Assembly: GCF_000368925.1 (NCBI RefSeq)
Contig: NZ_KB849755.1
Span: 1,294,620-1,358,619, forward strand
From: Acinetobacter bereziniae LMG 1003 = CIP 70.12
GTDB lineage: Bacteria > Pseudomonadota > Gammaproteobacteria > Pseudomonadales > Moraxellaceae
Reading direction: 5' to 3'
DNA: 64,000 nucleotides
Both the position numbers and the translations under genes were made by a program. Positions within the stretch are counted from its first letter, which is position 1, and every line of letters begins with the position of its first letter. Below, in pieces: positions 53,740-63,592 of the stretch. The notes under the pieces were generated by a model. It did not search any database. It saw only the letters and a program-made list of their open reading frames with translations, and was not told where the DNA came from.

Positions 53740-56700
53740 TATTTCCTCGACCAACTACAGTATTAGAATCACCCGTTACTTTATTAACACTACCTGCAGC
53801 AAGGGACTCACTACCATTAACTTCATTGTATCGTCCAAAAGCAGCAGAAGCCCATCCATTAATATTATTACCTTCTCCAACAGCCTGTGATCCATTCCCA
53901 CCCTTAGCAATATTCCCATTACCAAAAGAAATATTACCTTCAGCTTCCATTTGGTTCCCTACACCCATTGCGATACTATTGGTTCCTGATGCACTTGAAT
54001 TCACACCAATCGCCAGACTATTGGAACCTGTTGCACTTGAATTCACACCAATCGCCAGACTATTAGTCCCTTTTGCCCCATCATTATTGTAGTTACCACT
54101 TTGCGTACCACCATCATTAATACTGACATAATGGGTTTGACTATCTGCAATGGCTTTATTGGTCGCAAAGAGTTGTGAACCATTCACCGCATCTGTACTT
54201 GTTGCACTAACTTCACCTGCTGCCACATTAATGATTTGTCGTTCAGCGCCTGCTTTACCAACACTGACGATACCTTTTGCGATAGAGCCAGCTCCTGCAA
54301 CAGTATAGTCTTCACCATTGATTGTAACTTTATCTACTGTGGTTGCTGCTCGGTCAGTCGATGCATTTCCGAGAATCACGCTATTATCTTGAGTAGTAGT
54401 AAGATTATTCCCGAAAGCAAAAGTATTACTTGTTGGAATTCTATTATTTCCTCCAAGCGTATACGAATTATTACCTTGAACGATACTTGAAATTCCAATC
54501 GCTGTAGATCCTGCACCAGTAATACTATTATAAGAACCTAAAGCAGCAGAATGAGACCCACTGACATTATTTCCATTACCAATCGCAGAGCTACTCAGTC
54601 CAATAATATTATTATCTGATCCAAAGGCACTACTAAAATTACCTGAAACAGAATTTTGATTTCCTACAGCTACAGAAATAGCACCAGAAACATTACTACC
54701 GAATCCTGCTGCCAAACCTCTCTCACCAGACGCAACTGCACCAACTCCTAAGGTTATAGCATTATCACCAATTGATTGAGTGCCCGTACCTATTGCTATT
54801 GAACTAGGTCCAGCCGCTTTAGCGCCTACACCAACTGCTAATGCATTTTTTCCAGAAGCCCCATCATTATTATAGTTACCACTTTGCACACCACCGTCAT
54901 TGATACTGACATAATGGGTTTGACTATCTGCAATGGCTTTATTGGTCGCAAAGAGTTGTGAACCGTTGATAGCATCGGTACTGGTTGCACTGACTTCACC
55001 TGTTGCTACATTAATGATTTGTCGTTCAGCGCCTGCTTTACCAACACTGACGATACCTTTTGCCACAGAGCCAGCTCCTGCAACTGTGTAATCTTCACCA
55101 TTAATCGTAACTTTATCTACTGTTGTTGCTGCACGGTCAGTCGATGCATTTCCGAGAATCACGCTATTATCTTGAGTAGTCGTGACATCATTACCCAACA
55201 CATGGGTATTGTTATTTGAAACAATATTATCATTGCCAATCACACTACTTTCGCTGCCACTGACTTTGTTGGCTACGCCAAGCGCATTGGAAATTCCACC
55301 ATTTATTAGATTATCAATACCAATCGCTGTGGCGTGATTAGCTTCAACAATATTATTTCTCCCTAATAAAACAGAATAACCCCATGTACTTTTATTCGCC
55401 AATCCTGTAACAACATTAGAAGGTCCATAAACCTCATTCGTTTGTCCTGAGACAGCACTGTGCTCTGCATTTACAGAGTTTCCCCCCCCAGCAACAAAGT
55501 TAGTCAATCCAGAAACGTTATTACTTGAACCAAAAACATTGGTATACGGACCTGAAACAGTATTTCCTTGCCCCATTACATTAGTGGCATAATCACCCTG
55601 AATGTTATTACCATTTCCTACTGCAACATTTTGGCTGCCCTGTATATTGTTTTGATTACCAATTGCTGTGTTATGTATACCATCAGCCGTATTATTCAGC
55701 CCCATCGCAACAGAAACGTCATTTGTAGCGTTATTACCCACTCCAATCGCCACAGAATTATTTCCAGCAGTACTGCTGTTTAGTCCCATGACAACATTAC
55801 CAACCCCATTAGTTCGAACACTGGTACCGATTGCTACGGTGTTGTAAGTATATTGATTAACTACATTATGATCAGCGACAGCATTTAAACCAATTGCAAC
55901 CGCACCTGATTTTAGCGCTTGAGAGCCCGTCCCGACAGCAATCGCATCATTTCCAGTGGCTTTCGTTCCTACACCAATCGCCAGACTATTAGTCCCTTTT
56001 GCCCCATCATTATTATAGTTACCACTTTGCGTACCACCGTCATTAATACTGACATAATGGGTTTCAACGGCTTTCAGTTGTGCAAGATTGACTACGTCTG
56101 TGTCTGCGGTACCTGCGGCAACATTGGTAATTTGACGTGTATTGCCTGCACTTCCCACACTGACTGCACCCAATGTCGATTGAGTTGCATTAATCGCTGA
56201 TGACTGTGCTTGATTTGCACCAGTAGGAATATAACCTGCAACACCAGCGGCTGTATTGGCAACGGAACTGCTGCCTAGTGCCACACCACTCTCGACCTCA
56301 GCGACACTCCCTGCACCGATCGCAGTTGAACCTTGAGCAGAGGCTTTCGCTCTAGAACCCATTGCAGTGGCATAAGCTTTCCCAATCGTATCTGGGTCTG
56401 TACCTGCTGATGGTTGACTAAACGAATCTGTACCAGCAAGCGCACTATAGCCATAAGCTGTACTTTCCAACCCAACCGCTAAAGAGCCATTGCCCATTGC
56501 TGTGGCTAACTTATTAGCATAAGTTCCCTGTCCTAAAGCAGTACCATCTGTATAAGCAATCGAATTCCCACCCAATGCCATACTGTTAAATGCAGTTGCT
56601 ATAGCGTCATGACCCAAAGCCATACTTTGATAACCTGCTTGCGCATTATTGCCAATTGCGACACCTTGATAACCATGAACATCGGCATTATTACCAATCG

Positions 56701-56983
56701 CAACACCTGAAGCACCTGAGCTACTCGAATCTGGACCAATCGCAACAGAGCCATCAACACCAGCACCATCATTATTGTAGTTTCCGCTCTGTACACCACC
56801 ATCATTAACACTGACATAATTATCAGCAGCGAATGTCACACCTGACATGGTGGAAGCGACGATCACCGCACTTGCAACAATTGCTTTCCCAGAAGAGCGT
56901 TTGCCACGAACCTTTGAAGTTTCAGAAATTGCACACCATGTACCTAAAGATTCGTTCCAAACAACTTTATATGTCTTATTCAT
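53696..56983 (-). CDS. Trimeric autotransporter adhesin, N-terminal portion
   Basis: Starts at ATG 56983 (MNKTYKVVWNESLGTW); the longer open frame begins at a TTG two codons before. The first about 55 residues are an extended signal peptide (ESPR motif, then KRSSGKAIVASAVIVAST and cleavage near TFA). The mature part is a chain of YadA-head left-handed beta-roll repeats (SxAIGxxAxA), with THYVSINDGG and NYNNDGA segments and neck motifs STDAVNGSQLFATN. It ends by frameshift in NNVGGGEWLFRFWGW at the G(10) tract. Without the anchor it could not be displayed, so this form is a phase-off or broken allele. Confidence 0.85.
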   Translation of the reverse strand: MNKTYKVVWNESLGTWCAISETSKVRGKRSSGKAIVASAVIVASTMSGVTFAADNYVSVNDGGVQSGNYNNDGAGVDGSVAIGPDSSSSGASGVAIGNNADVHGYQGVAIGNNAQAGYQSMALGHDAIATAFNSMALGGNSIAYTDGTALGQGTYANKLATAMGNGSLAVGLESTAYGYSALAGTDSFSQPSAGTDPDTIGKAYATAMGSRAKASAQGSTAIGAGSVAEVESGVALGSSSVANTAAGVAGYIPTGANQAQSSAINATQSTLGAVSVGSAGNTRQITNVAAGTADTDVVNLAQLKAVETHYVSINDGGTQSGNYNNDGAKGTNSLAIGVGTKATGNDAIAVGTGSQALKSGAVAIGLNAVADHNVVNQYTYNTVAIGTSVRTNGVGNVVMGLNSSTAGNNSVAIGVGNNATNDVSVAMGLNNTADGIHNTAIGNQNNIQGSQNVAVGNGNNIQGDYATNVMGQGNTVSGPYTNVFGSSNNVSGLTNFVAGGGNSVNAEHSAVSGQTNEVYGPSNVVTGLANKSTWGYSVLLGRNNIVEANHATAIGIDNLINGGISNALGVANKVSGSESSVIGNDNIVSNNNTHVLGNDVTTTQDNSVILGNASTDRAATTVDKVTINGEDYTVAGAGSVAKGIVSVGKAGAERQIINVATGEVSATSTDAINGSQLFATNKAIADSQTHYVSINDGGVQSGNYNNDGASGKNALAVGVGAKAAGPSSIAIGTGTQSIGDNAITLGVGAVASGERGLAAGFGSNVSGAISVAVGNQNSVSGNFSSAFGSDNNIIGLSSSAIGNGNNVSGSHSAALGSYNSITGAGSTAIGISSIVQGNNSYTLGGNNRIPTSNTFAFGNNLTTTQDNSVILGNASTDRAATTVDKVTINGEDYTVAGAGSIAKGIVSVGKAGAERQIINVAAGEVSATSTDAVNGSQLFATNKAIADSQTHYVSINDGGTQSGNYNNDGAKGTNSLAIGVNSSATGSNSLAIGVNSSASGTNSIAMGVGNQMEAEGNISFGNGNIAKGGNGSQAVGEGNNINGWASAAFGRYNEVNGSESLAAGSVNKVTGDSNTVVGRGNNVGGGEWLFRFWGW
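53725..53734 (-). repeat. Homopolymer G(10) tract that breaks the adhesin reading frame
   Basis: Ten consecutive C on the plus strand, ten G on the coding strand. Read with nine G, the frame from 56983 continues as NNVGGGNGSSVFGDGNN and joins the downstream frame; with ten G it ends at a stop 53696-53698. In the repeat unit 180 bases further the same place reads NNVGSGDGSSAFGD with no long run, which supports the joined reading. Confidence 0.9.
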
Positions 56984-57542
56984 TGACAATTACCGTAAGT
57001 TTTTAGAATAGTTCTGAGTAATAGTTAACATTATTTATTGGCATTGCAATGCTTTTACTAACGTATGCGAAAAAATCAGCAATACCTGAAAATGATTGAT
57101 TTTTTGGAATGAATATTTGACTTTTTGGTATACTTTTTAACGTAAAAAAACCGACTTTTGTTTGATCAGTAATGATTTTCCATTTTTCAAAGCTTCTTTG
57201 AGAATCATCAACTTTTTAATATTTTGATTTGATAATTATCGTCATTTATCATCGATTATATTTTAGATGTAATACATTTATTATTTTGTGATTCATTGAG
57301 CAAGTTTATAATTTTTGCCACAAAAATAAATTTAAAAAAATCACACTTTCATTAAAATAATGTGATTAAAATCATTATTTTGTTTTATACTTACTTTCTA
57401 AATTTATCTTTATTTTTAGTTGAAAATTAATCAAATTCATTCATTTTTCAAATCATCCATATCGACAAAGATGAATACCTTGCCGCGCTACATTCTGATA
57501 ACATAGCGCTATTTTTAAAATCCGATTTTATTGAGAGTTTGA
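56984..57542. promoter_or_regulatory. Divergent region between the adhesin and metH, with a leader hairpin
   Basis: 559 very AT-rich bases without a gene. At 57485-57516, 27 bases before metH, a 6-bp hairpin GCGCTA/TAGCGC is followed by TATTTTT, resembling a terminator in the metH leader. No recognisable cobalamin or SAM riboswitch was found. Confidence 0.45.
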
Positions 57543-60500
57543 ATGTCTACGCTTACCACGTTAAAAGAGCTTCTTGCCCAACGTATTCTCATAATTGATG
57601 GTGCGATGGGAACCATGATCCAACGCCATAAACTGGAAGAAGCAGATTATCGAGGTGAGCGTTTTGCAGATTGGGCATCTGATCTCAAAGGCAATAACGA
57701 TCTTTTGGTGCTGACACAGCCTGACATTATCCAAGGGATTCATGAAGCATACTTGGACGCTGGTGCAGACATTATTGAAACTAACAGCTTTAATGGTACA
57801 CGTGTTTCCATGTCTGACTATCATATGGAAGACTTGGTTCCAGAGATCAACCGTGAAGCTGCGCGTATTGCCAAACAAGCATGTTTAAAATACTCAACAC
57901 CTGATAAACCACGTTTTGTCGCAGGTGTATTGGGTCCTACATCACGTACCTGCTCTATCTCGCCCAATGTGAATGATCCTGCTTTTCGTAACATTACCTT
58001 TGATGAGCTTAAAGACAATTATATCGAAGCTACACATGCGCTTATTGAGGGCGGTGCAGATATTATTCTGATCGAAACTGTATTTGATACCTTGAACTGT
58101 AAGGCTGCAATTTTTGCAGTAAAAGAGGTATTTAAACAACTTGGTCATGAACTGCCATTGATGATTTCAGGAACCATCACAGATGCTTCAGGTCGTACAC
58201 TGACAGGACAAACAGCAGAAGCTTTTTGGAACTCTGTGCGCCACGGCGACTTATTGTCAATTGGCTTTAACTGTGCTTTGGGTGCAGATGCCATGCGTCC
58301 ACATGTCAAAACTGTTTCAGATGTTGCAGATGTTTTTGTCTCAGCGCATCCCAATGCAGGTTTACCCAATGCTTTCGGTGGTTATGATGAAACGCCAGAA
58401 CAAACTGCTGCATTTTTAAAAGAGTTTGCTGAAAGTGGTTTGATTAATATTACTGGCGGCTGTTGTGGTACCACACCAGATCATATTCGTGCGATTTATC
58501 ATGCCGTAAAAGACATCAAACCTCGTCAAGTTCCTGAAACCAAACCTGCTTGTCGTTTAAGTGGTTTAGAGCCATTCAACATTTACGATGACTCCTTATT
58601 TGTCAATGTCGGTGAACGTACCAACGTCACAGGTTCTAAAAAATTCTTACGTTTAATTCGTGAAGAAAACTTTGCAGAGGCACTCGACGTTGCTTTACAG
58701 CAAGTGGTTGCAGGTGCTCAAATCATTGACATTAATATGGATGAAGGAATGTTGGATTCGGAAAATGCAATGGTGCATTTTTTAAATCTGGTTGCATCCG
58801 AGCCTGAAATATCCAAAGTTCCAATCATGATTGACTCATCAAAATGGGAAATCATTGAAGCAGGATTAAAATGTGTTCAAGGTAAGCCTGTTGTAAACTC
58901 GATTTCTTTAAAAGAAGGTTATGACGAGTTTGTGCATAAAGCACGCCTATGTCGTCAATATGGTGCTGCGATTATTGTCATGGCATTTGACGAAACAGGT
59001 CAGGCGGATACAGCTGCACGTAAGCGTGAAATCTGTAAACGTTCTTATGATGTATTGGTCAATGAAGTCGGCTTTCCTGCTGAAGACATTATTTTTGACC
59101 CGAACGTATTTGCTGTAGCAACAGGGATTGAAGAACACAATAACTACGCTGTGGACTTTATTGAAGCCACTGGTTGGATTAAACAAAACTTGCCTCATGC
59201 CATGATTTCTGGCGGTGTTTCAAACGTTTCATTCTCGTTCCGTGGCAATGAACCTGTGCGAGAAGCCATTCACTCTGTATTCTTATATCATGCTATTCAA
59301 CAAGGCATGACCATGGGAATTGTAAATGCCGGTCAAATGGCAATTTATGATGATATTCCAAAAGAATTAAAAGATGCGGTTGAAGATGTGATTCTCAACC
59401 AAAATCAGGGAGCAAGTGGTCAAGATGCAACTGAGAAACTGCTCGAAGTTGCAGAACAATACCGTGGTCAAAGTGCTGCTCAAAAACAAGTTGAAAATCT
59501 TGAGTGGCGTAATGAAACTGTTGAAAAACGCCTTGAATATGCCCTTGTTAAAGGCATCACCACTTTTATTGATGAAGATACCGAAGAAGCTCGTTTAAAA
59601 TCCAAACGCCCATTGGACGTGATCGAAGGTCCATTGATGGACGGTATGAACGTTGTTGGAGATTTATTTGGTTCAGGTAAGATGTTCTTACCGCAAGTTG
59701 TAAAATCTGCACGTGTCATGAAACAAGCTGTTGCATGGCTAAACCCGTACATTGAAGCTGAAAAAACGGGAAGCCAATCTAAAGGTAAAGTGTTGATGGC
59801 AACAGTAAAAGGTGATGTTCATGATATTGGTAAAAATATTGTGGGCGTGGTGCTTGGCTGTAATGGTTATGACATTGTTGACCTTGGTGTCATGGTTCCT
59901 TGTGAAAAAATTCTACAAACCGCGATTGATGAAAAAGTTGATATTATCGGCTTATCTGGCTTAATTACCCCTTCTTTAGATGAAATGGTATTTGTCGCTA
60001 AAGAAATGCAACGTAAGGGATTTAAGATTCCATTGCTGATTGGTGGTGCAACAACATCGAAAGCACATACTGCGGTAAAAATTGATCCACAATATTCAAA
60101 TGATGCAGTGATTTATGTTGCCGACGCCTCTCGTGCAGTTGGTGTTGCGACAACATTATTATCTAAAGAAATGAAGCCGGCATTTGTCGCAGAACATCGT
60201 GCTGAATATGAAAAAGTACGCGAGCGTATTGCCAACAAACAGCCCAAAGCTGCCAAGTTGTCTTATGCTGAATCGATTGAGAATGGGTTAAAAATTGATT
60301 TTGCGGCTCATCCACCAGTAAAACCAAACTTTATCGGTCTACAAACCATCACTAACTACCCGCTTGAAAAATTAGTCGATTACTTTGACTGGACGCCTTT
60401 CTTTATTTCATGGAGCTTGGCAGGCAAATTCCCGAAAATTTTACAAGATGAAGTGGTCGGTGAAGCTGCGACTGATTTGTATAATCAAGCTCAAGCGATG

Positions 60501-61232
60501 CTCAAAGACATTATTGAAAATAAACGCTTTGATGCGCGTGCTGTATTTGGAATTTATCCTGCCAATCGTTCAGCGGCGGACTCAGTTGAAGTCTATGATG
60601 AGTCTGGTGCAAATACCACCCATACTTTCCATCATATCCGTCAACAGTCTGACAAAGTGACCGGGAAACCTAATTTATCGTTGGCGGATTTTGTGGCAAC
60701 CAAAGCACAAGCTGAAGACTACTTGGGTGGTTTCACCGTTTCAATTTTTGGCGCAGAAGAAATGGCACATGAGTACAAAGCCAAAGGGGATGATTACTCT
60801 GCCATTCTTGCTCAGTCCTTAGGTGACCGTTTTGCTGAAGCATTTGCTGAACATTTGCATGAACGTATTCGTAAAGAGTTCTGGGGCTATCAAGCTGATG
60901 AACAACTCTCAAATGAAGAATTGATTAAAGAAAAGTATGTCGGTATTCGTCCTGCACCAGGCTACCCTGCTTGTCCTGAGCATTCTGAAAAAGCATCTTT
61001 GTTTGATTGGTTAGGTACCACAAATAAGATTGGTACCCAATTGACCAGCAGTTTTGCGATGTGGCCACCTTCAAGTGTGAGTGGTTTCTATTATGCAAAC
61101 CCACAGTCTGAATACTTTAATGTCGGTAAAATTGCATTAGATCAGCTTGAGGATTATGCAAAGCGTAAGAACTGGACTTTGGATGAAGCGAAACGTTGGT
61201 TAGCTCCGAATTTGGATGATTCAGTTTCTTAG
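57543..61232 (+). CDS. metH: Cobalamin-dependent methionine synthase MetH
   Basis: Transfers a methyl group from 5-methyl-tetrahydrofolate to homocysteine through methylcobalamin. 1,229 residues, all domains present: homocysteine domain (1-325) with zinc ligands C244, C307 and C308; pterin domain (about 350-615, VNVGERTNVTGSKKF); cobalamin cap (about 645-740); cobalamin-binding domain with DVHDIGKN containing the axial ligand H760; and the SAM-dependent reactivation domain (about 900-1229, RPAPGYPACPEHSEK). Start ATG 57543. Monocistronic; a palindromic repeat follows the stop. Confidence 0.97.
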   Translation: MSTLTTLKELLAQRILIIDGAMGTMIQRHKLEEADYRGERFADWASDLKGNNDLLVLTQPDIIQGIHEAYLDAGADIIETNSFNGTRVSMSDYHMEDLVPEINREAARIAKQACLKYSTPDKPRFVAGVLGPTSRTCSISPNVNDPAFRNITFDELKDNYIEATHALIEGGADIILIETVFDTLNCKAAIFAVKEVFKQLGHELPLMISGTITDASGRTLTGQTAEAFWNSVRHGDLLSIGFNCALGADAMRPHVKTVSDVADVFVSAHPNAGLPNAFGGYDETPEQTAAFLKEFAESGLINITGGCCGTTPDHIRAIYHAVKDIKPRQVPETKPACRLSGLEPFNIYDDSLFVNVGERTNVTGSKKFLRLIREENFAEALDVALQQVVAGAQIIDINMDEGMLDSENAMVHFLNLVASEPEISKVPIMIDSSKWEIIEAGLKCVQGKPVVNSISLKEGYDEFVHKARLCRQYGAAIIVMAFDETGQADTAARKREICKRSYDVLVNEVGFPAEDIIFDPNVFAVATGIEEHNNYAVDFIEATGWIKQNLPHAMISGGVSNVSFSFRGNEPVREAIHSVFLYHAIQQGMTMGIVNAGQMAIYDDIPKELKDAVEDVILNQNQGASGQDATEKLLEVAEQYRGQSAAQKQVENLEWRNETVEKRLEYALVKGITTFIDEDTEEARLKSKRPLDVIEGPLMDGMNVVGDLFGSGKMFLPQVVKSARVMKQAVAWLNPYIEAEKTGSQSKGKVLMATVKGDVHDIGKNIVGVVLGCNGYDIVDLGVMVPCEKILQTAIDEKVDIIGLSGLITPSLDEMVFVAKEMQRKGFKIPLLIGGATTSKAHTAVKIDPQYSNDAVIYVADASRAVGVATTLLSKEMKPAFVAEHRAEYEKVRERIANKQPKAAKLSYAESIENGLKIDFAAHPPVKPNFIGLQTITNYPLEKLVDYFDWTPFFISWSLAGKFPKILQDEVVGEAATDLYNQAQAMLKDIIENKRFDARAVFGIYPANRSAADSVEVYDESGANTTHTFHHIRQQSDKVTGKPNLSLADFVATKAQAEDYLGGFTVSIFGAEEMAHEYKAKGDDYSAILAQSLGDRFAEAFAEHLHERIRKEFWGYQADEQLSNEELIKEKYVGIRPAPGYPACPEHSEKASLFDWLGTTNKIGTQLTSSFAMWPPSSVSGFYYANPQSEYFNVGKIALDQLEDYAKRKNWTLDEAKRWLAPNLDDSVS

Positions 61233-61241
61233 GTTTATTTA

Positions 61242-61277
61242 AATCTCCCCTAACCCCTCTTTGAAAAAGAGGGGGAT
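61242..61277. repeat. Palindromic intergenic repeat, copy B (after metH)
   Basis: AATCTCCCCTAACCCCTCTT on the plus strand, continuing into a hairpin closed by CCCCTCTTT/AAAGAGGGG; ten bases past the metH stop. Same unit as 43131-43167 in the opposite strand orientation. Confidence 0.7.
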
Positions 61278-61519
61278 TGTATATAAATTAGGCGAATTAA
61301 TATTCTTCTCTCTTTTAAAAAATAGATTTATAATCCTTGATATAATATTATAATTAAGTTTTAAGTATTTGAATTTTATAATGATAAAAAAATTTAGAAA
61401 TAATTTAAATAACTAGATTCATTTCTACGATAAATTTACTCCTAATACCGTAACTGTTAGATTTTATAGCCATCATTTTTTCATGTATGATCATTTTATT
61501 GCGCCTGTAGAGATAAAAC

Positions 61520-62251
61520 ATGTTTGAGATCATTGATGATTTAAAAGCTAAATTGGATCAACATCGACCTCTTTCTCCTACGATTGTTAAAAATCTACAC
61601 GAAGACCTCGTTTTACGTTGGACTTATCACTCCAATGCCATTGAGGGTAATACCTTAACTTTGTTAGAAACAAAGGTTGTACTTGAGGGAATTACGATCG
61701 GTGGTAAAGCATTAAGGGAGCATTTTGAAGCAATCAATCATCGTAATGCGATTTTGTATGTTGAAGATATTATCAAAAGCCAAGAACCCTTTTTAGAATG
61801 GCAAATTCGTAATATTCATCAACTCATTTTGAAAAATATTGATGATGAAAATGCTGGGCAATATCGCCAACAAAATGTATTAATCTCAGGGGCTACGGCG
61901 CTTCCACCAGACCATACATTGCTCAATGATAAAATGACTCAGCTTATTGATTGGTATAATCGTGATAGTCAAAAATTGCATCCTATTGAACGAGCAGCCA
62001 AAGTCCATGCAGATTTTGTAGCGATCCATCCTTTTGTTGATGGAAATGGACGTACATCTCGATTATTGATGAATCTTGAATTGCTTAAATCTGGTTATCC
62101 ACCAAGTGTAATTACTGTAGAAAATCGATTAGCTTATTATGAAGCTTTAGACCAATGGATGGCGAATGATCACACTGAACCATTTATTCATTTGGTTGCT
62201 AATGCCGTATTGGATGGATTTAAACCTTATCAGATGATCTTAGGAATTTAA
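61520..62251 (+). CDS. Fic/DOC-family protein, probable AMP transferase
   Basis: 243 residues. The Fic active-site loop HPFVDGNGRTSR (170-181; catalytic His170, phosphate-binding GNGR) is complete, the flap reads GQYRQQNVLISGA, and an N-terminal inhibitory motif SNAIEGN (38-44, (S/T)xxxE(G/N) with Glu42) marks it as a class II Fic protein that holds itself inactive. It would AMPylate (or de-AMPylate) a protein target; the target is unknown. No antitoxin gene is adjacent, which agrees with the built-in inhibitor. Confidence 0.92.
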   Translation: MFEIIDDLKAKLDQHRPLSPTIVKNLHEDLVLRWTYHSNAIEGNTLTLLETKVVLEGITIGGKALREHFEAINHRNAILYVEDIIKSQEPFLEWQIRNIHQLILKNIDDENAGQYRQQNVLISGATALPPDHTLLNDKMTQLIDWYNRDSQKLHPIERAAKVHADFVAIHPFVDGNGRTSRLLMNLELLKSGYPPSVITVENRLAYYEALDQWMANDHTEPFIHLVANAVLDGFKPYQMILGI

Positions 62252-62500
62252 ACAATAAATCCTATTTTCAATAATACGTAGGATAGATTACTGAAAGGAA
62301 ATTGTAGATCCAGCATTATCTTGAAATTCGCAATATTATTCTATTTAAATAAGCAATTACGCTACTTTTCTAGCAACATAGTACAATAAAAATTTAATAG
62401 AAAAAACAATAACGTGATTTTTATTCTATGCTTTTAATTACCAAATAGTTAAATTAAAATTAATATAAAATTTAAATCAGATAAATAAAATGGAAAGGTC

Positions 62501-63088
62501 ATGGCAGGTGGTTCACAGATAATTATCAATAAAGAGCTGAAAATCTGCATTTTTATAATATTAATTGCGATTATTATCATCATCTTTCTAGAAACTAAGG
62601 CAAGAATAACCATGCAAAAAGAACCGACTTTAAGTTTTTCGACTCTAGCTCATCAAGACATAGACCCTGAAATTCAAATCAATATAAGACTCATCAATAA
62701 CATCAAAGAAAAGGGATCAAGTAAAAATAAATTGATTACACTGTTAAAAGATGGTGTTTTTTATCCCTTAAACAACACAAAAGACTTTCCAATGTATGAA
62801 TTATTTATTAAACGAAATCATCAATTTGCCTATATTGCTAGTGAAAATATCTATTTCAGCGAGGATAATTCATCGATCAGAGCCAATAGTGACCGAAAAG
62901 GAATTATTTTTATCAATCCTACTATAGCTGATGACTCGATTACTCTTGAATATCATCAATATTATGAAGAAAAGCAGACTCAATATTCAAAACGTTTGAA
63001 ACTATCTGATTCATATAAATATAACAGTCGAATGTTCAATCAACAAACGACACTAGATGATTTTGATCAGGTCAATATCTTAAAATAA
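62501..63088 (+). CDS. Hypothetical protein with one N-terminal membrane anchor
   Basis: 195 residues. Residues about 13-29 (ICIFIILIAIIIIIFLE) form one transmembrane helix, followed by a polar, strand-rich domain (KLITLLKDGVFYPLNN, FAYIASENIYFSEDNS, IIFINPTIADDSITLEYHQYY). No motif or family recognised. AAAGG stands before the ATG. Likely periplasmic or exposed. AT-rich with weakly supported neighbours. Confidence 0.65.
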   Translation: MAGGSQIIINKELKICIFIILIAIIIIIFLETKARITMQKEPTLSFSTLAHQDIDPEIQINIRLINNIKEKGSSKNKLITLLKDGVFYPLNNTKDFPMYELFIKRNHQFAYIASENIYFSEDNSSIRANSDRKGIIFINPTIADDSITLEYHQYYEEKQTQYSKRLKLSDSYKYNSRMFNQQTTLDDFDQVNILK

Positions 63089-63105
63089 CTCAAGTCAATA
63101 TCTTA

Positions 63106-63136
63106 AAAAAACCAAAGGCATTTAAATCAAATGCCC
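63106..63136 (-). terminator. Terminator of the cold-shock-domain gene
   Basis: On the minus strand a 7-bp stem GGCATTT/AAATGCC with a 5-nt loop followed by TTTGGTTTTTTT, 18 bases after the stop. Confidence 0.75.
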
Positions 63137-63154
63137 CCCAATTTTCCACAGCGA

Positions 63155-63448
63155 TTACTTTCTAAAATTAGACAACAAAGTATTGGTAATCGACTTATTG
63201 TTCTCAACAACTCTCGTCTTTTTGGCCTTGGCGGAGTGGTCTTCTACCCGTTCGATTTTAGCGGCTTTCAACTTACCGTTATTTTCAACCACAATAAATT
63301 TAACTCGCTCGTTACGCTTTGGTTCTCCCTCAGCAAGCGGAAAATCAGAAATATGGAAGAAAATGTCCTGCTCAAGCCCACCAATAAATCCAAAGCCTCT
63401 TTCAGCATCGTATTGTTTAATTTTTCCTTGTTGGAATTCAGGCTTCAT
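63155..63448 (-). CDS. Cold-shock-domain protein with C-terminal extension
   Basis: 97 residues: a cold-shock domain (about 1-68, RNP1-like RGFGFIGG, RNP2-like DIFFHIS) and a basic tail (DHSAKAKKTRVVENNKSI). The tail is not seen in classic 70-residue CspA. CSD proteins bind single-stranded RNA/DNA and melt secondary structure. A GAGGA sequence precedes ATG 63448. Monocistronic, own terminator. Confidence 0.88.
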   Translation of the reverse strand: MKPEFQQGKIKQYDAERGFGFIGGLEQDIFFHISDFPLAEGEPKRNERVKFIVVENNGKLKAAKIERVEDHSAKAKKTRVVENNKSITNTLLSNFRK

Positions 63449-63550
63449 ACATATTCCTCATCGCAGTACACAATCTGTGTATTATACCCTGATCTTGATC
63501 AATAGATAAAATACAGGCTATCTATCGACTAAACATAAAGAATATCCATA

Positions 63551-63577
63551 AAAAAGCCCGCTTTTCAGCAGGCTTTC
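63551..63577 (-). terminator. Terminator of the DHA2 pump gene
   Basis: On the minus strand stem AGCCTGC/GCGGGCT (one T-G pair) followed by TTTTTT, 16 bases after the stop. Confidence 0.8.
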
Positions 63578-63592
63578 AATAACACTTAAAAT

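Noticed and set aside
48908..56200. Many plus-strand frames of 60-115 codons opposite the adhesin
   Set aside because: They are antisense shadows created by repetitive codons; several recur exactly with the repeats, such as 49948-50142 and 50662-50856.
48541..56983. Regularly repeated DNA that could be mistaken for a CRISPR or minisatellite array
   Set aside because: The repeats are in-frame coding units of a YadA-type protein, with codon-level variation and no uniform spacers.
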